Below, one piece after another: positions 25,193 to 32,871 of a stretch of DNA of 64,000 bases. The notes under the pieces were generated by a model. That model was not told where the DNA came from and did no database searches. It saw only the letters and a list, made by a program, of their open reading frames with translations. Position 1 is the first letter of the stretch; each line of letters begins with the position of its first letter. Source of the stretch: Zhengella sedimenti. GTDB taxonomy: Bacteria > Pseudomonadota > Alphaproteobacteria > Rhizobiales > Rhizobiaceae. The position numbers were made by a program, and so were the translations under genes. Location: positions 1-64,000 of the forward strand of contig NZ_JBKFFP010000007.1 of the NCBI RefSeq assembly GCF_046506625.1, read 5' to 3'.

Positions 25193-26692
25193 TCAATCCA
25201 TCCTGATGGTCACGAAACGCAGTTCGCCTGTCTTGGAAGAGAGCATCAGCAAGGCGTTCTTCCGTCCCTGTGACTTCAGGTCCTCGATGCGCTCGAGAAC
25301 GTCTTGCGGACTGTCGACCGATTCCTGGGCGATTTCGGTGATGACATCGCCAGCGGTGACACCGCGTTCCGCAGCGAGCGATTCCGGCGCAACCTCGGTA
25401 ATCAAGACGCCGGAAATGTCATCCTCGATACCAAAGGTTTCGCGGGTTTCGTCGTTCAGTTCGCCCAGGGTCATGCCCAGCACCGCAGCTGTCGCGACGG
25501 GTGCATCGTCGGCTGTACCGCTTCCGTCCTTTTCATCTGCGGCAGCCAGCTTCTCACCATCCTCAAGCCGGCCAAGCGTCACCTGCAATCCGACCTCCTC
25601 TCCCTTCCGGATCACCTTGACACTCACTTCCTTGCCAACCGGGCTTTCCGCAACGATCCGGGGCAGGTCGCGCATCTGATCGACACTCCGACCGTCGAAT
25701 TCCACGATGACGTCGCCGGCCTGTATGGAGCCGTCATCCACGGGTCCACCCTTGACAATGCCCGCAACGAGGGCACCGCGCGCCCGGTCCATGCCAAGGC
25801 CTTCGGCGATGTCGTCCGTCACAGGCTGGATGCGCACGCCAAGCCAGCCGCGGCGCGTTTCCCCGAATTCGCGCAACTGATCAATGACCGTCACGGCGAG
25901 CTTGGACGGAATGGAAAATCCGATGCCGATGGAACCGCCTGACGGCGAGATGATCGCCGTATTGATGCCTATGACCTGGCCATCCATGTTGAACAGCGGT
26001 CCTCCCGAGTTCCCCCGGTTGATGGCGGCGTCGGTCTGGATGAAATCGTCATACGGGCCGGAATTGATGTCCCGGTTGATGGCCGAAATGATGCCCACCG
26101 TCACGGTTCCGCCCAATCCGAACGGATTGCCGATGGCCATGACCCAGTCGCCAATCCGCATGCGCGTTGAATCGCCGAACGAAACCTGCTTCAGGGATCG
26201 TTTGGCGGGGTCGATCCTGAGCACGGCGATATCGGTCTTCGGGTCGGTTCCGATCAGCTCGGCCGCGATCTTCTGGCCATCATTGAAAACGACCTCGATG
26301 GCATCGGCGCCATCGATCACATGATTGTTGGTGACCACGATGCCTTCTCCGGCATCGATGACAAAGCCTGATCCCAGGGAGTTCTGCTTGCGCGGACCGC
26401 CGCGGCGGTCACGGTCTCGAAAGAACTCATCGAAATAATCCTTGAAGGGAGAGCCCTCCGGGATGTCCGGAACGGGGACATTCTCTTCATTTCCCGCCGT
26501 CTTCTGCGTCGTGGCGACATTGACCACGGCATCCAGAAGTCCTTCCGCGAGATCGGCCACCGACGCCGGCCCTTGCTGTTGCGCCAGGCTGTCCACGGAA
26601 ACGACGGCGGCAATGGGCGAAGCGGAGATGGCGACCGCGCCAACGGCCGCAATCAGGGAAAAACGCAGGCTTGTGAACGCAGTGGCGAGCAT
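25193..26692 (-). CDS. Periplasmic serine protease of the DegP/HtrA family (Do-like)
   Basis: A 499-residue protease with an N-terminal signal sequence (hydrophobic SLIAAVGAVAIS, then an alanine-rich cleavage area). The trypsin-like domain has His in NNHVIDGAD, Asp in TDIAVLRID and Ser in GNSGGPLFN. Two PDZ domains follow (from about 290: GWLGVRIQPV, and from about 400). The family degrades and refolds misfolded periplasmic proteins. It is on the same strand as hflC/hflK and DUF2065, a common grouping of protein quality-control genes in this order. The start ATG is 26690-26692; a GTG 18 codons upstream would disturb the signal sequence. Confidence 0.94.
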   Translation of the reverse strand: MLATAFTSLRFSLIAAVGAVAISASPIAAVVSVDSLAQQQGPASVADLAEGLLDAVVNVATTQKTAGNEENVPVPDIPEGSPFKDYFDEFFRDRDRRGGPRKQNSLGSGFVIDAGEGIVVTNNHVIDGADAIEVVFNDGQKIAAELIGTDPKTDIAVLRIDPAKRSLKQVSFGDSTRMRIGDWVMAIGNPFGLGGTVTVGIISAINRDINSGPYDDFIQTDAAINRGNSGGPLFNMDGQVIGINTAIISPSGGSIGIGFSIPSKLAVTVIDQLREFGETRRGWLGVRIQPVTDDIAEGLGMDRARGALVAGIVKGGPVDDGSIQAGDVIVEFDGRSVDQMRDLPRIVAESPVGKEVSVKVIRKGEEVGLQVTLGRLEDGEKLAAADEKDGSGTADDAPVATAAVLGMTLGELNDETRETFGIEDDISGVLITEVAPESLAAERGVTAGDVITEIAQESVDSPQDVLERIEDLKSQGRKNALLMLSSKTGELRFVTIRMD

Positions 26693-26809
26693 GGGGACGG
26701 TTCTCCGGTCTGCAACGATCCAGCCATAATGGCGATTTGTTCGCACAACATTAGGGCGGAGGCCACGTTTTTCACAGAGCCGAAATCCGGCGACGGCCTG
26801 ACAATCGCG

Positions 26810-26995
26810 TTATCCCCGGACAAGCCATACGAGTATCACGCCGCTTGCGGCCGCAAGCAGCCCACCGGCTCGCAATGCATTTTCCGGCATGGTCTGCAAC
26901 TGCTCCGCAAGACGCTTCACAAGGCGTGGGAAACCGCCATAAAGAACGCCCTCGAACACCAGCAGGAGTCCGAGGGCGGTCAGGAAGTCGTTCAC
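26810..26995 (-). CDS. DUF2065 (YjeT-like) small membrane protein
   Basis: The 61-residue protein has two hydrophobic helices: LTALGLLLVFEGVLYGGFP near the N-terminus and LLAAASGVILVWLV at the C-terminus, the pattern of DUF2065. It starts at GTG (26993-26995), because no ATG lies before the domain within the frame that does not run over hflC. It follows hflC by 13 bases, and the same order (hflK-hflC-DUF2065-degP) is common in Hyphomicrobiales; a role with HflKC is likely only by this context. Confidence 0.82.
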   Translation of the reverse strand: MNDFLTALGLLLVFEGVLYGGFPRLVKRLAEQLQTMPENALRAGGLLAAASGVILVWLVRG

Positions 26996-27008
26996 GAAGA
27001 CGGCCCGG

Positions 27009-27968
27009 TCACTGCGCGGCTTGTGAAGCCGGCACCTGGCCACCGGCCGGTTGAACCGGTGTTCCGGACGCGCGTCCGCCGCTTGCCGATGGTGCGCCGT
27101 TTCCATACCCGAAATAACGGAAGAATTCCGATTCCGGCGACAGGATCATCGTCGTCCCCTCCTGCTGCAGCGCCTTTTCATAGGCTGTCATGGAGCGATA
27201 GAATTCAAAGAATTCCGGATCCCGGGAAAAGGCCTCGGCAAAGATGCGGTTGCGCTCGCCTTCGCCCTCACCGCGCAGGATTTCCGATTCCTTGCGCGCC
27301 TCGGCGACGATCTCCACCACTTGACGATCAGCCCTTGCGCGGATGGTCTGGGCCGCCTCGCGGCCCCGTGCCCGCAGGCGCTCGGCTTCGGCAAGACGTT
27401 CCGCCTTCATGCGGTTGTAGGTCTGCTCGGACACCTCCTGTGTCAGGTCGGTGCGCCGGATACGCACGTCCTCGATCCTCAGGCCGAGGGAGGCCGCATC
27501 CGGGGTCAACTGCTGCGCAACTTCGCGCATCATCTCGGTTCGTTCCTCCGACAGCGCCGCCTCGAAGCCGCGCAGACCGTAGACGCGGCGCAAGGCCGCA
27601 TCCATGCGGGTCCGCAGCCGCTGTTCCGCCAGCGTGATCGAGCCGGAAACCGCCTGGCGGAAGATGCGCGGATCCTCGATGCGGTAGGCCATGAACGCAT
27701 CCACGACATAGAACTTGCCGCCGGAAACCTGGACGCGGATGTCTTCAAGACTGAAACGCAGGATCCGGTCCTCGATGATCTGGACATTGTCCGCGCCGGT
27801 AAAGCCGAAGGGCAGCTTGAAATAGATGCCGGGTTCCGTCTTCACGTCCACGATCTCGCCGAACCGCAGCACGATGGCCTGCTGGCGGGCATTGACGACG
27901 AAGATCGACGAATAGACGGCAACCGCAACTATCGCCAATGCGCCTGCAATGATGGGAAGCCTGTTCAT
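27009..27968 (-). CDS. hflC: HflC, modulator of FtsH protease
   Basis: A 319-residue SPFH-domain protein. An N-terminal membrane anchor (residues about 5-25) is followed by VVNARQQAIVLRFGEIVDVKTEPGIYFKLPF, the SPFH domain and a long charged helix. It forms the HflKC cage around the FtsH protease in the inner membrane and limits its action. Its start overlaps the hflK stop by four bases. The C-terminal about 30 residues (APSASGGRASGTPVQPAGG) are low complexity. The gene is followed at once by DUF2065. Confidence 0.96.
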   Translation of the reverse strand: MNRLPIIAGALAIVAVAVYSSIFVVNARQQAIVLRFGEIVDVKTEPGIYFKLPFGFTGADNVQIIEDRILRFSLEDIRVQVSGGKFYVVDAFMAYRIEDPRIFRQAVSGSITLAEQRLRTRMDAALRRVYGLRGFEAALSEERTEMMREVAQQLTPDAASLGLRIEDVRIRRTDLTQEVSEQTYNRMKAERLAEAERLRARGREAAQTIRARADRQVVEIVAEARKESEILRGEGEGERNRIFAEAFSRDPEFFEFYRSMTAYEKALQQEGTTMILSPESEFFRYFGYGNGAPSASGGRASGTPVQPAGGQVPASQAAQ

Positions 27969-29059
27969 TGCCTTGCTCCTCCGCGCGGCGTCAGCTCATT
28001 GAGTGGCAGGTAAGGCACGACTCCGGATCCGCCGCTCCCCTGCTCGATGATCACCTTGTTGGAATCGCCGAGAACGTTTTCCATCGTTTCGAGGAACATG
28101 CGCTTGCGTGTCACGTCCGGCGCCTTCTCATATTCGTTGAAGACGGAAATGAAGCGCTGGGCCTCACCCGTCGCCTCCTGGACGACGCGGTTGGCATAAG
28201 CGGCCGCCTCTTCCCGGATCTGGGCGGCTTCACCACGTGCCTGACCGAGCTTCTGGTTGGCATACTGGTTGGCTTCCTCGCGGAAACGGTCCTCATCCTG
28301 TTCGGCGCGCTGCACCTCATCGAATGCATCGGCCACTTCACGCGGCGGCGCCGCGTCCTCGATGGAAATCGCGTTGACCGTCAGCCCGGCGCCATACTGC
28401 TCCATGGCAACCTGGACCGTCTGGCGGACATCGTCAGCAATTCCTTGCCGGTCATCGCGGAACACGTCCTGGGCCTCGCGGCGTCCGACCACTTCGCGCA
28501 TGGCGCTTTCCGAGACCGAACGAAGCATCTCGTCCGGGTCGGCAACGTTGAACAGGTAGGCTTTCGGATCGGCGATCTGATAGGCGACGGAGAACGTGAC
28601 ATCGACGATATTCTGGTCACCCGAAAGCATCAGCCCGGACGTGGCGCGACCGCCCGATCCGGTTCCGATCGTGACGAGTTTCTCCGCCGTGGTCGCCTTC
28701 TCGACGGTTTCCACCGGCCAGAAATGAAAGTGAAGGCCCGGTTCCGAAATTTCGTTCTTCGGCTTGCCGAAGCGCAGTTCCACACCGAGTTCGTCCGGCT
28801 GAACCGTATAGACCGACTGGAAAAGCCACAGGACGACGAGACCGGCGCCGATCAAGCCGAAGAGCGCCGGACCGCCCGAACCACCGGGCATGGCCTGCTT
28901 GAGGCGATCCTGTCCCTTGCGAATGATGTCTTCCAGGTCCGGCGGTGTTCCCTGCGGACCGCGCGGACCCTGGGGTCCCTGCCCCCACGGGCCTCCCCCA
29001 CCGCCATTGTTGCCGCCGCCCCACGGGCCGCCGCCTCCACCTTGATTGCTCCAGGGCAT
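27965..29059 (-). CDS. hflK: HflK, partner of HflC
   Basis: A 364-residue SPFH-domain protein whose first about 40 residues are glycine-rich repeats (GGGGGPWG-type), as in other HflK proteins. A membrane helix follows (about residues 62-82), then VQPDELGVELRFGKP and the SPFH core. With HflC it forms a large ring on the membrane that holds FtsH. The start ATG at 29057-29059 is preceded by AGGAGTATCG. It heads the hflK-hflC-DUF2065 unit; the gap to folA upstream is about 160 bases and probably holds the promoter. Confidence 0.96.
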   Translation of the reverse strand: MPWSNQGGGGGPWGGGNNGGGGGPWGQGPQGPRGPQGTPPDLEDIIRKGQDRLKQAMPGGSGGPALFGLIGAGLVVLWLFQSVYTVQPDELGVELRFGKPKNEISEPGLHFHFWPVETVEKATTAEKLVTIGTGSGGRATSGLMLSGDQNIVDVTFSVAYQIADPKAYLFNVADPDEMLRSVSESAMREVVGRREAQDVFRDDRQGIADDVRQTVQVAMEQYGAGLTVNAISIEDAAPPREVADAFDEVQRAEQDEDRFREEANQYANQKLGQARGEAAQIREEAAAYANRVVQEATGEAQRFISVFNEYEKAPDVTRKRMFLETMENVLGDSNKVIIEQGSGGSGVVPYLPLNELTPRGGARQ

Positions 29060-29221
29060 CGATACTCCTTTGTCCTGCTTTGCCCGCAGGGTGTCAAAAA
29101 CCCGTCTGTGTTCCCGTTATAGGAAGCCGCCCGACCGCTTTCAACGACACCGGCGGCAAAGTCGCAGCGAAATCGATGATTTCGATGGACGGACCGGGCA
29201 GCGCTGAGGTGATCCGCTGCT

Positions 29222-29770
29222 TCACGCCTTGTCGCTTCGGATCCAGATTTCGTAACGGGTGGAATGGCTGTCGGACGGCCCGGCCGGGATGTCTTCCATG
29301 GAAGCGCGTTTCCATTGCCCGGACGCAAGCGGCGGAAACAGCGTATCCCCTTCCACCTCGGCCAGGACCCGCGTGAGATGGACCGTGTCGGCCCGTTCAA
29401 GCGCCTGGGCATAGATTTCACCGCCACCGATCACGAAAACGTCAAACGAAGGCGGTTCCTCGCCCTTTTCGGCGGCATCGCGCTCGGCTGCCTCGATATG
29501 AGCAGATGCCAGGTCAATCGCAGCCTCAAGCGATCCCACCCGCAGCGCGCCGTCGGCTTCCCAATCGTAATCGCGGGTCACAACGATGTTGAGCCTGCCC
29601 GGCAGGGGTTTCCCGATACTGTCGAATGTCTTGCGGCCCATGATGACCGGAGAGCCCATGGTCAGCCGCTTGAACCGCTTGAGATCGCTGGACAGCCGCC
29701 ACGGCATTTCGCCATCCCGGCCGATCACATCGTTTAGGGCCGCAGCCACGACAATGACGATCTTTTGCAT
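29222..29770 (-). CDS. folA: Dihydrofolate reductase
   Basis: The 182-residue enzyme reduces dihydrofolate to tetrahydrofolate with NADPH. IVVAAALNDVIGRDGEMPWRL contains the active-site acidic/tryptophan region, DLKRFKRLTMGSPVIMGRKTFDSIG the substrate and NADPH-binding parts, and FVIGGGEIYAQAL the second nucleotide motif. It follows thyA on the same strand; together they run the thymidylate cycle, in which ThyA makes the dihydrofolate that FolA recycles. Length is slightly over the usual 160 residues owing to inserts. Confidence 0.96.
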   Translation of the reverse strand: MQKIVIVVAAALNDVIGRDGEMPWRLSSDLKRFKRLTMGSPVIMGRKTFDSIGKPLPGRLNIVVTRDYDWEADGALRVGSLEAAIDLASAHIEAAERDAAEKGEEPPSFDVFVIGGGEIYAQALERADTVHLTRVLAEVEGDTLFPPLASGQWKRASMEDIPAGPSDSHSTRYEIWIRSDKA

Positions 29771-29873
29771 GCGGGTTCTCCAGGGAAGCCAAGGAAACGG
29801 GTGGCTGTGTTACGGCCCGTTCACGGCTCGAACGGATGCGCTTGCATCGCTCGCATTGGCAGTGGCCATTTTC

Positions 29874-30668
29874 TCAAACGGCAATTGGAGCCTTGATGGA
29901 CGGATCGGCTTCGTAGCCGATGAGTTCGAAGTCCTCGAAGCGGAAGGCGAACAGATCCGCCACCTGCGGGTTGAGCTTCATGACCGGCAAGGCCTTCGGA
30001 ACCCGGGTCAATTGCAGTCGCGCCTGGTCGAAATGATTGTGATAGAGATGGGCGTCACCCAGTGTGTGAACGAATTCGCCTGCCCTCAACTCGCAGACTT
30101 GTGCGATCATCATGGTCAGCAGCGCATAGGACGCGATATTGAACGGGACTCCCAGAAAAATGTCGGCCGATCGCTGATATAGCTGGCAGGAAAGACGTCC
30201 GTCCGCGACATAGAACTGGAAAAGGCAGTGGCATGGCGGCAGGGCCATCCGGTCGACCTCGGCCGGGTTCCAGGCCGACACGATCAACCGCCGGGACTCC
30301 GGATTCTGCCTGATCTGTTCGAGCAGGTTTGCGATCTGGTCGATCGTGCCTCCCCTGCCATCCGGCCATGATCGCCACTGGGCGCCATAGACGGGACCAA
30401 GGTCACCGTTTTCGTCCGCCCATTCGTCCCAGATCGTGACACCATTTGCTTTCAGATAACCGATATTGGTCTCCCCCGAGAGAAACCAGAGCAATTCGTG
30501 AATGATCGAACGCAAATGCAGTTTCTTTGTCGTCAGGACCGGGAAGCCGTCATCGAGATCGAAACGCATCTGATAGCCGAAAACCGAGCGCGTCCCCGTA
30601 CCAGTCCTGTCGCCCCGGTCGATCCCGTTTTCCAGCACATGGTTCAGCAGGTCGTGATATTGGCGCAT
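29874..30668 (-). CDS. thyA: Thymidylate synthase
   Basis: A 264-residue ThyA that methylates dUMP to dTMP using methylenetetrahydrofolate. It shows DRTGTGTRSVFG near the N-terminus, the catalytic cysteine in MALPPCHCLFQFYV, the dUMP-binding QRSADIFLGVPFNIASYALL and the C-terminal APIAV. The length is identical to the short classic enzyme. It precedes folA with about 100 bases between, likely one unit. Confidence 0.98.
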   Translation of the reverse strand: MRQYHDLLNHVLENGIDRGDRTGTGTRSVFGYQMRFDLDDGFPVLTTKKLHLRSIIHELLWFLSGETNIGYLKANGVTIWDEWADENGDLGPVYGAQWRSWPDGRGGTIDQIANLLEQIRQNPESRRLIVSAWNPAEVDRMALPPCHCLFQFYVADGRLSCQLYQRSADIFLGVPFNIASYALLTMMIAQVCELRAGEFVHTLGDAHLYHNHFDQARLQLTRVPKALPVMKLNPQVADLFAFRFEDFELIGYEADPSIKAPIAV

Positions 30669-30782
30669 CGTCCTCGGTCCGGCATGATTCCTCTCTGCAA
30701 GCTAACCCATCTGCCGGTTTGTTCGAAGGCACCATGCAATCGTGCAATAGCCTTCTCAACAGAAAGGAAAACCGGGATGCCG

Positions 30783-30813
30783 AAAGGCCGCGCCCGGTTG
30801 GGCAGCGGCCTTT
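30783..30813 (-). terminator. Strong hairpin after the DUF2853 gene
   Basis: AAAGGCCGC (30783-30791) pairs with GCGGCCTTT (30805-30813), extended inside by GCCC/GGGC around a four-base loop, with one unpaired A. On the minus strand it lies about 30 bases beyond the DUF2853 stop and ends in CCTTT. It probably terminates that gene and might also work in the other direction. Confidence 0.7.
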
Positions 30814-30844
30814 GACATGCTGTCAGAAACGATTGCCGGCGGCC

Positions 30845-31153
30845 TTACAGATCGCCCAGCTTTCCCAGTTCCTTGGCAACCAGGTAGTAAAAGGTCACGC
30901 GTGACTTGGAGCGATCTGCACTCATTGTGGCGCAGACCTTTTGCACCGCAGACTCTGCTGCCTCGCCGGTCACGCCAAGCTTCTTGCCGCACCATTTCTC
31001 GACAACGCGATCCAGTTCCGATGAATCGGAGCAGGACACCAGTGAGGCATCCCGCGAACGCAACGCGATCCCGAGGTGCTTGACGATCTTGCCCACGACG
31101 GCCTCATCGGCGCCCGCATCGTATTTCCTTACGTCCTCGATATAGTCTGCCAT
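30845..31153 (-). CDS. DUF2853 family small protein
   Basis: The 102-residue soluble, helical protein starts MADYIEDVRKY and contains IVKHLGIALRSRDASLVSCSDSSELDRV and the end FYYLVAKELGKL, the pattern of DUF2853. Its role is unknown. The start at 31151-31153 is preceded by GGGGAGA. It forms its own unit, ending at the hairpin at 30.8 kb, and is divergent from the ssrA gene, with about 270 bases between. Confidence 0.85.
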   Translation of the reverse strand: MADYIEDVRKYDAGADEAVVGKIVKHLGIALRSRDASLVSCSDSSELDRVVEKWCGKKLGVTGEAAESAVQKVCATMSADRSKSRVTFYYLVAKELGKLGDL

Positions 31154-31424
31154 GGTCAGTCTCCCCTTTGGCACCTCGAAAGCCGGCTGCGGCCGTCCCC
31201 CGTTCTCGCAAGTTGATTCTGCCGCGACCGGCAGCATTCGCGAAAACGGAGGCTACAACCGCCCCCTGACAAGTCAATCCCGCTTTCTTCAAAGAGAATC
31301 CGATGTAAAGACGATCCGCATCGCCACAACAGCGCGCCGCCATGGATGAATCATGCGGCCGCCTCTTCCATTCGCGCATCACCACGCCTATATCTGGGCC
31401 GTCAGCTTGACTGACTATGGCGAT

Positions 31425-31745
31425 AAACGGCCGATGCAATAAGCCATTCGGACCCGGGGGCGGTACCCGGCGCCTCCACCACGAGATGCCGAAAGCGGCA
31501 TTTCGTGATGGGGGCGAAACAGGATCGACGAGGGTGTAAAGATCGGACTTTCGCTCGGCATGATACCACCGTTATCGGGTCACAATTATAGTTGCCAACG
31601 ACAACTATGCTGAGGCTCGTCTCGCTGCCTAATGGCGGTGCGACTGCTTCGATCTAAGTCCTGACGGTTAGCCCCGGCAGGCGGGGCCCGGAGGCGCCTG
31701 GCAACAGAAGCCTCCACCTTTCTCCAATTCGCCCAGACGATCTAA
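31425..31745 (+). ncRNA. ssrA: Circularly permuted (two-piece) tmRNA
   Basis: The gene first encodes the acceptor piece: a T arm (CCGGG/CCCGG) and CGCCTCC followed by A and encoded CCA (31479-31481). After a 28-base processed hairpin segment (31482-31509, stem around GAAA) comes the coding piece, starting GGGGGCG (31510-31516), which pairs with CGCCTCC, and GAAACAGGATCGACGAGG. The tag frame at 31594-31632 encodes ANDNYAEARLAA and stops at TAA; this tag and the permuted layout are typical of Hyphomicrobiales. Pseudoknot-like hairpins follow to about 31740. Outer ends are approximate. The RNA frees stalled ribosomes and tags their products for ClpXP, with SspB encoded 90 bases downstream. Confidence 0.95.
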
Positions 31746-31835
31746 GAATCCGTACCCAAGGCCGAACGAAGGCTTTGCGTGCCGCTCCTACATGTTCTAA
31801 ATCTTTGGTGATCGGGAATCGGGAACCAGGCAGCG

Positions 31836-32399
31836 ATGGCGCAGGACCACATCCGCTATGACATTCTGGCGCAGGACGCCCTTCGCGGCGTGATGCGAAA
31901 GGTTCTGACCGAGGTTGCCAGGACCGGGCTGCCCGGCAACCATCACTTTTTCATCACGTTCCTGACCCAGGCACCCGGCGTGCGCATTTCGTCGCGCCTG
32001 ATGGAAAAATACCCCGAACAGATGACGATCGTTCTCCAGTATCAGTATTGGGATCTGAAGGTCACGGACACGGGGTTCGAAGTGGGGCTCTCCTTCTCCG
32101 ACATTCCGGAAAAGCTGGAAGTTCCCTTCTCGGCGGTTCGCGGTTTCTACGATCCGTCCGTCAATTTCGAGCTCGAGTTCGACGTGCGGCTGGAGGAAGA
32201 ACCGGTCGCCGAGATTGCCGAACTGCCATCGGCCGCAAGCGACAGGACAGCACCCGCGGAGGAAACACCCCCGTCAAAGCCTGCGAAAGCGAAAGGCAAG
32301 TCCGCCCGAGCCCGCAAGACACCAGACGAACCGGTTGACGAGACGGACAAGCCGGCGGCCGATATCGTCTCGCTGGACGCCTTCAGGAAAAAGAAGTAG
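31836..32399 (+). CDS. sspB: SspB, ClpXP adaptor for ssrA-tagged proteins (alpha type)
   Basis: The 187-residue protein has the SspB core (residues about 1-125: YDILAQDALRGVMRKVLTEV, HHFFITFLTQAPGV, MTIVLQYQYWDLKV, SVNFELEF) followed by an acidic, low-complexity linker and a C-terminal IVSLDAFRKKK, the ClpX-binding tail. It binds the ssrA tag and hands the tagged protein to ClpXP. Its gene follows ssrA directly, so the tag-making RNA and the adaptor that reads it are adjacent. It is probably co-transcribed with the two small genes downstream. Confidence 0.95.
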   Translation: MAQDHIRYDILAQDALRGVMRKVLTEVARTGLPGNHHFFITFLTQAPGVRISSRLMEKYPEQMTIVLQYQYWDLKVTDTGFEVGLSFSDIPEKLEVPFSAVRGFYDPSVNFELEFDVRLEEEPVAEIAELPSAASDRTAPAEETPPSKPAKAKGKSARARKTPDEPVDETDKPAADIVSLDAFRKKK

Positions 32400-32443
32400 C
32401 CGGGAACACACCGGGAAACCTGAAAAGGGTGGAGCGCCCTGAC

Positions 32444-32635
32444 ATGGCCGAAATCGTCAATCTCCGGCAGGTGCGAAAGCTCAGGGAGCGCGAGGAACGG
32501 CAGCGCCTCGCCGATGCCAACAGGCTTTTGCATGGCAGGACGAAGGCGGAGCGCAAACAGGCAAAGACCGAAAAGTCCCGCGCCGACCGGCATCTGGATG
32601 GCCACAACCGCCGTCCTGACACGCCTTCGTCATGA
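32444..32635 (+). CDS. DUF4169 family small basic protein
   Basis: The 63-residue, highly charged protein begins MAEIVNLRQVRKLRER and is almost wholly helical, Arg/Lys/Glu-rich, matching DUF4169. Function unknown; its charge suggests nucleic acid contact. The ATG at 32444 is preceded by GGTGGAG. Its stop overlaps the next start by four bases (ATGA), so both are translated together, and the trio sspB/DUF4169/RHH is a common arrangement in this order. Confidence 0.78.
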   Translation: MAEIVNLRQVRKLREREERQRLADANRLLHGRTKAERKQAKTEKSRADRHLDGHNRRPDTPSS

Positions 32636-32859
32636 GCCTTATCCGCAAATATTCCGTTTCGATTCATGGACACCGGACCTCTTTTTCACTGGAAGAGGCG
32701 TTCTTTGCCGAGTTGAACAGGATGGCCCGGGACAGGGACCTCCCATTGGCAGCGCTTGTCGCGGAAATCGACGGAAGCAGGGCACGGGAATCGAACCTGT
32801 CATCCGCCCTGCGCCTGGCCGTGCTGGCGGATATCCGCAACACGTCCGCGACCGGCTGA
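32632..32859 (+). CDS. Ribbon-helix-helix domain protein
   Basis: A 75-residue protein: IRKYSVSIHGHRTSFSLEEAFFAELNRMARDRDL has the strand-helix-helix form of RHH_4-type domains, in which the N-terminal strand pair holds DNA. It could be a small regulator or an antitoxin-like protein; no toxin partner is next to it. It overlaps the DUF4169 gene by four bases and ends 12 bases before the convergent AsmA gene stop. Confidence 0.8.
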   Translation: MSLIRKYSVSIHGHRTSFSLEEAFFAELNRMARDRDLPLAALVAEIDGSRARESNLSSALRLAVLADIRNTSATG

Positions 32860-32871
32860 GACAAAGCCTGG

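Noticed and set aside
31407..31427. TTGACT as -35 with GATAAA as -10 before ssrA
   Set aside because: The spacing is only nine bases; no convincing -10 lies at 16-18 bases, so I do not report it as the promoter.
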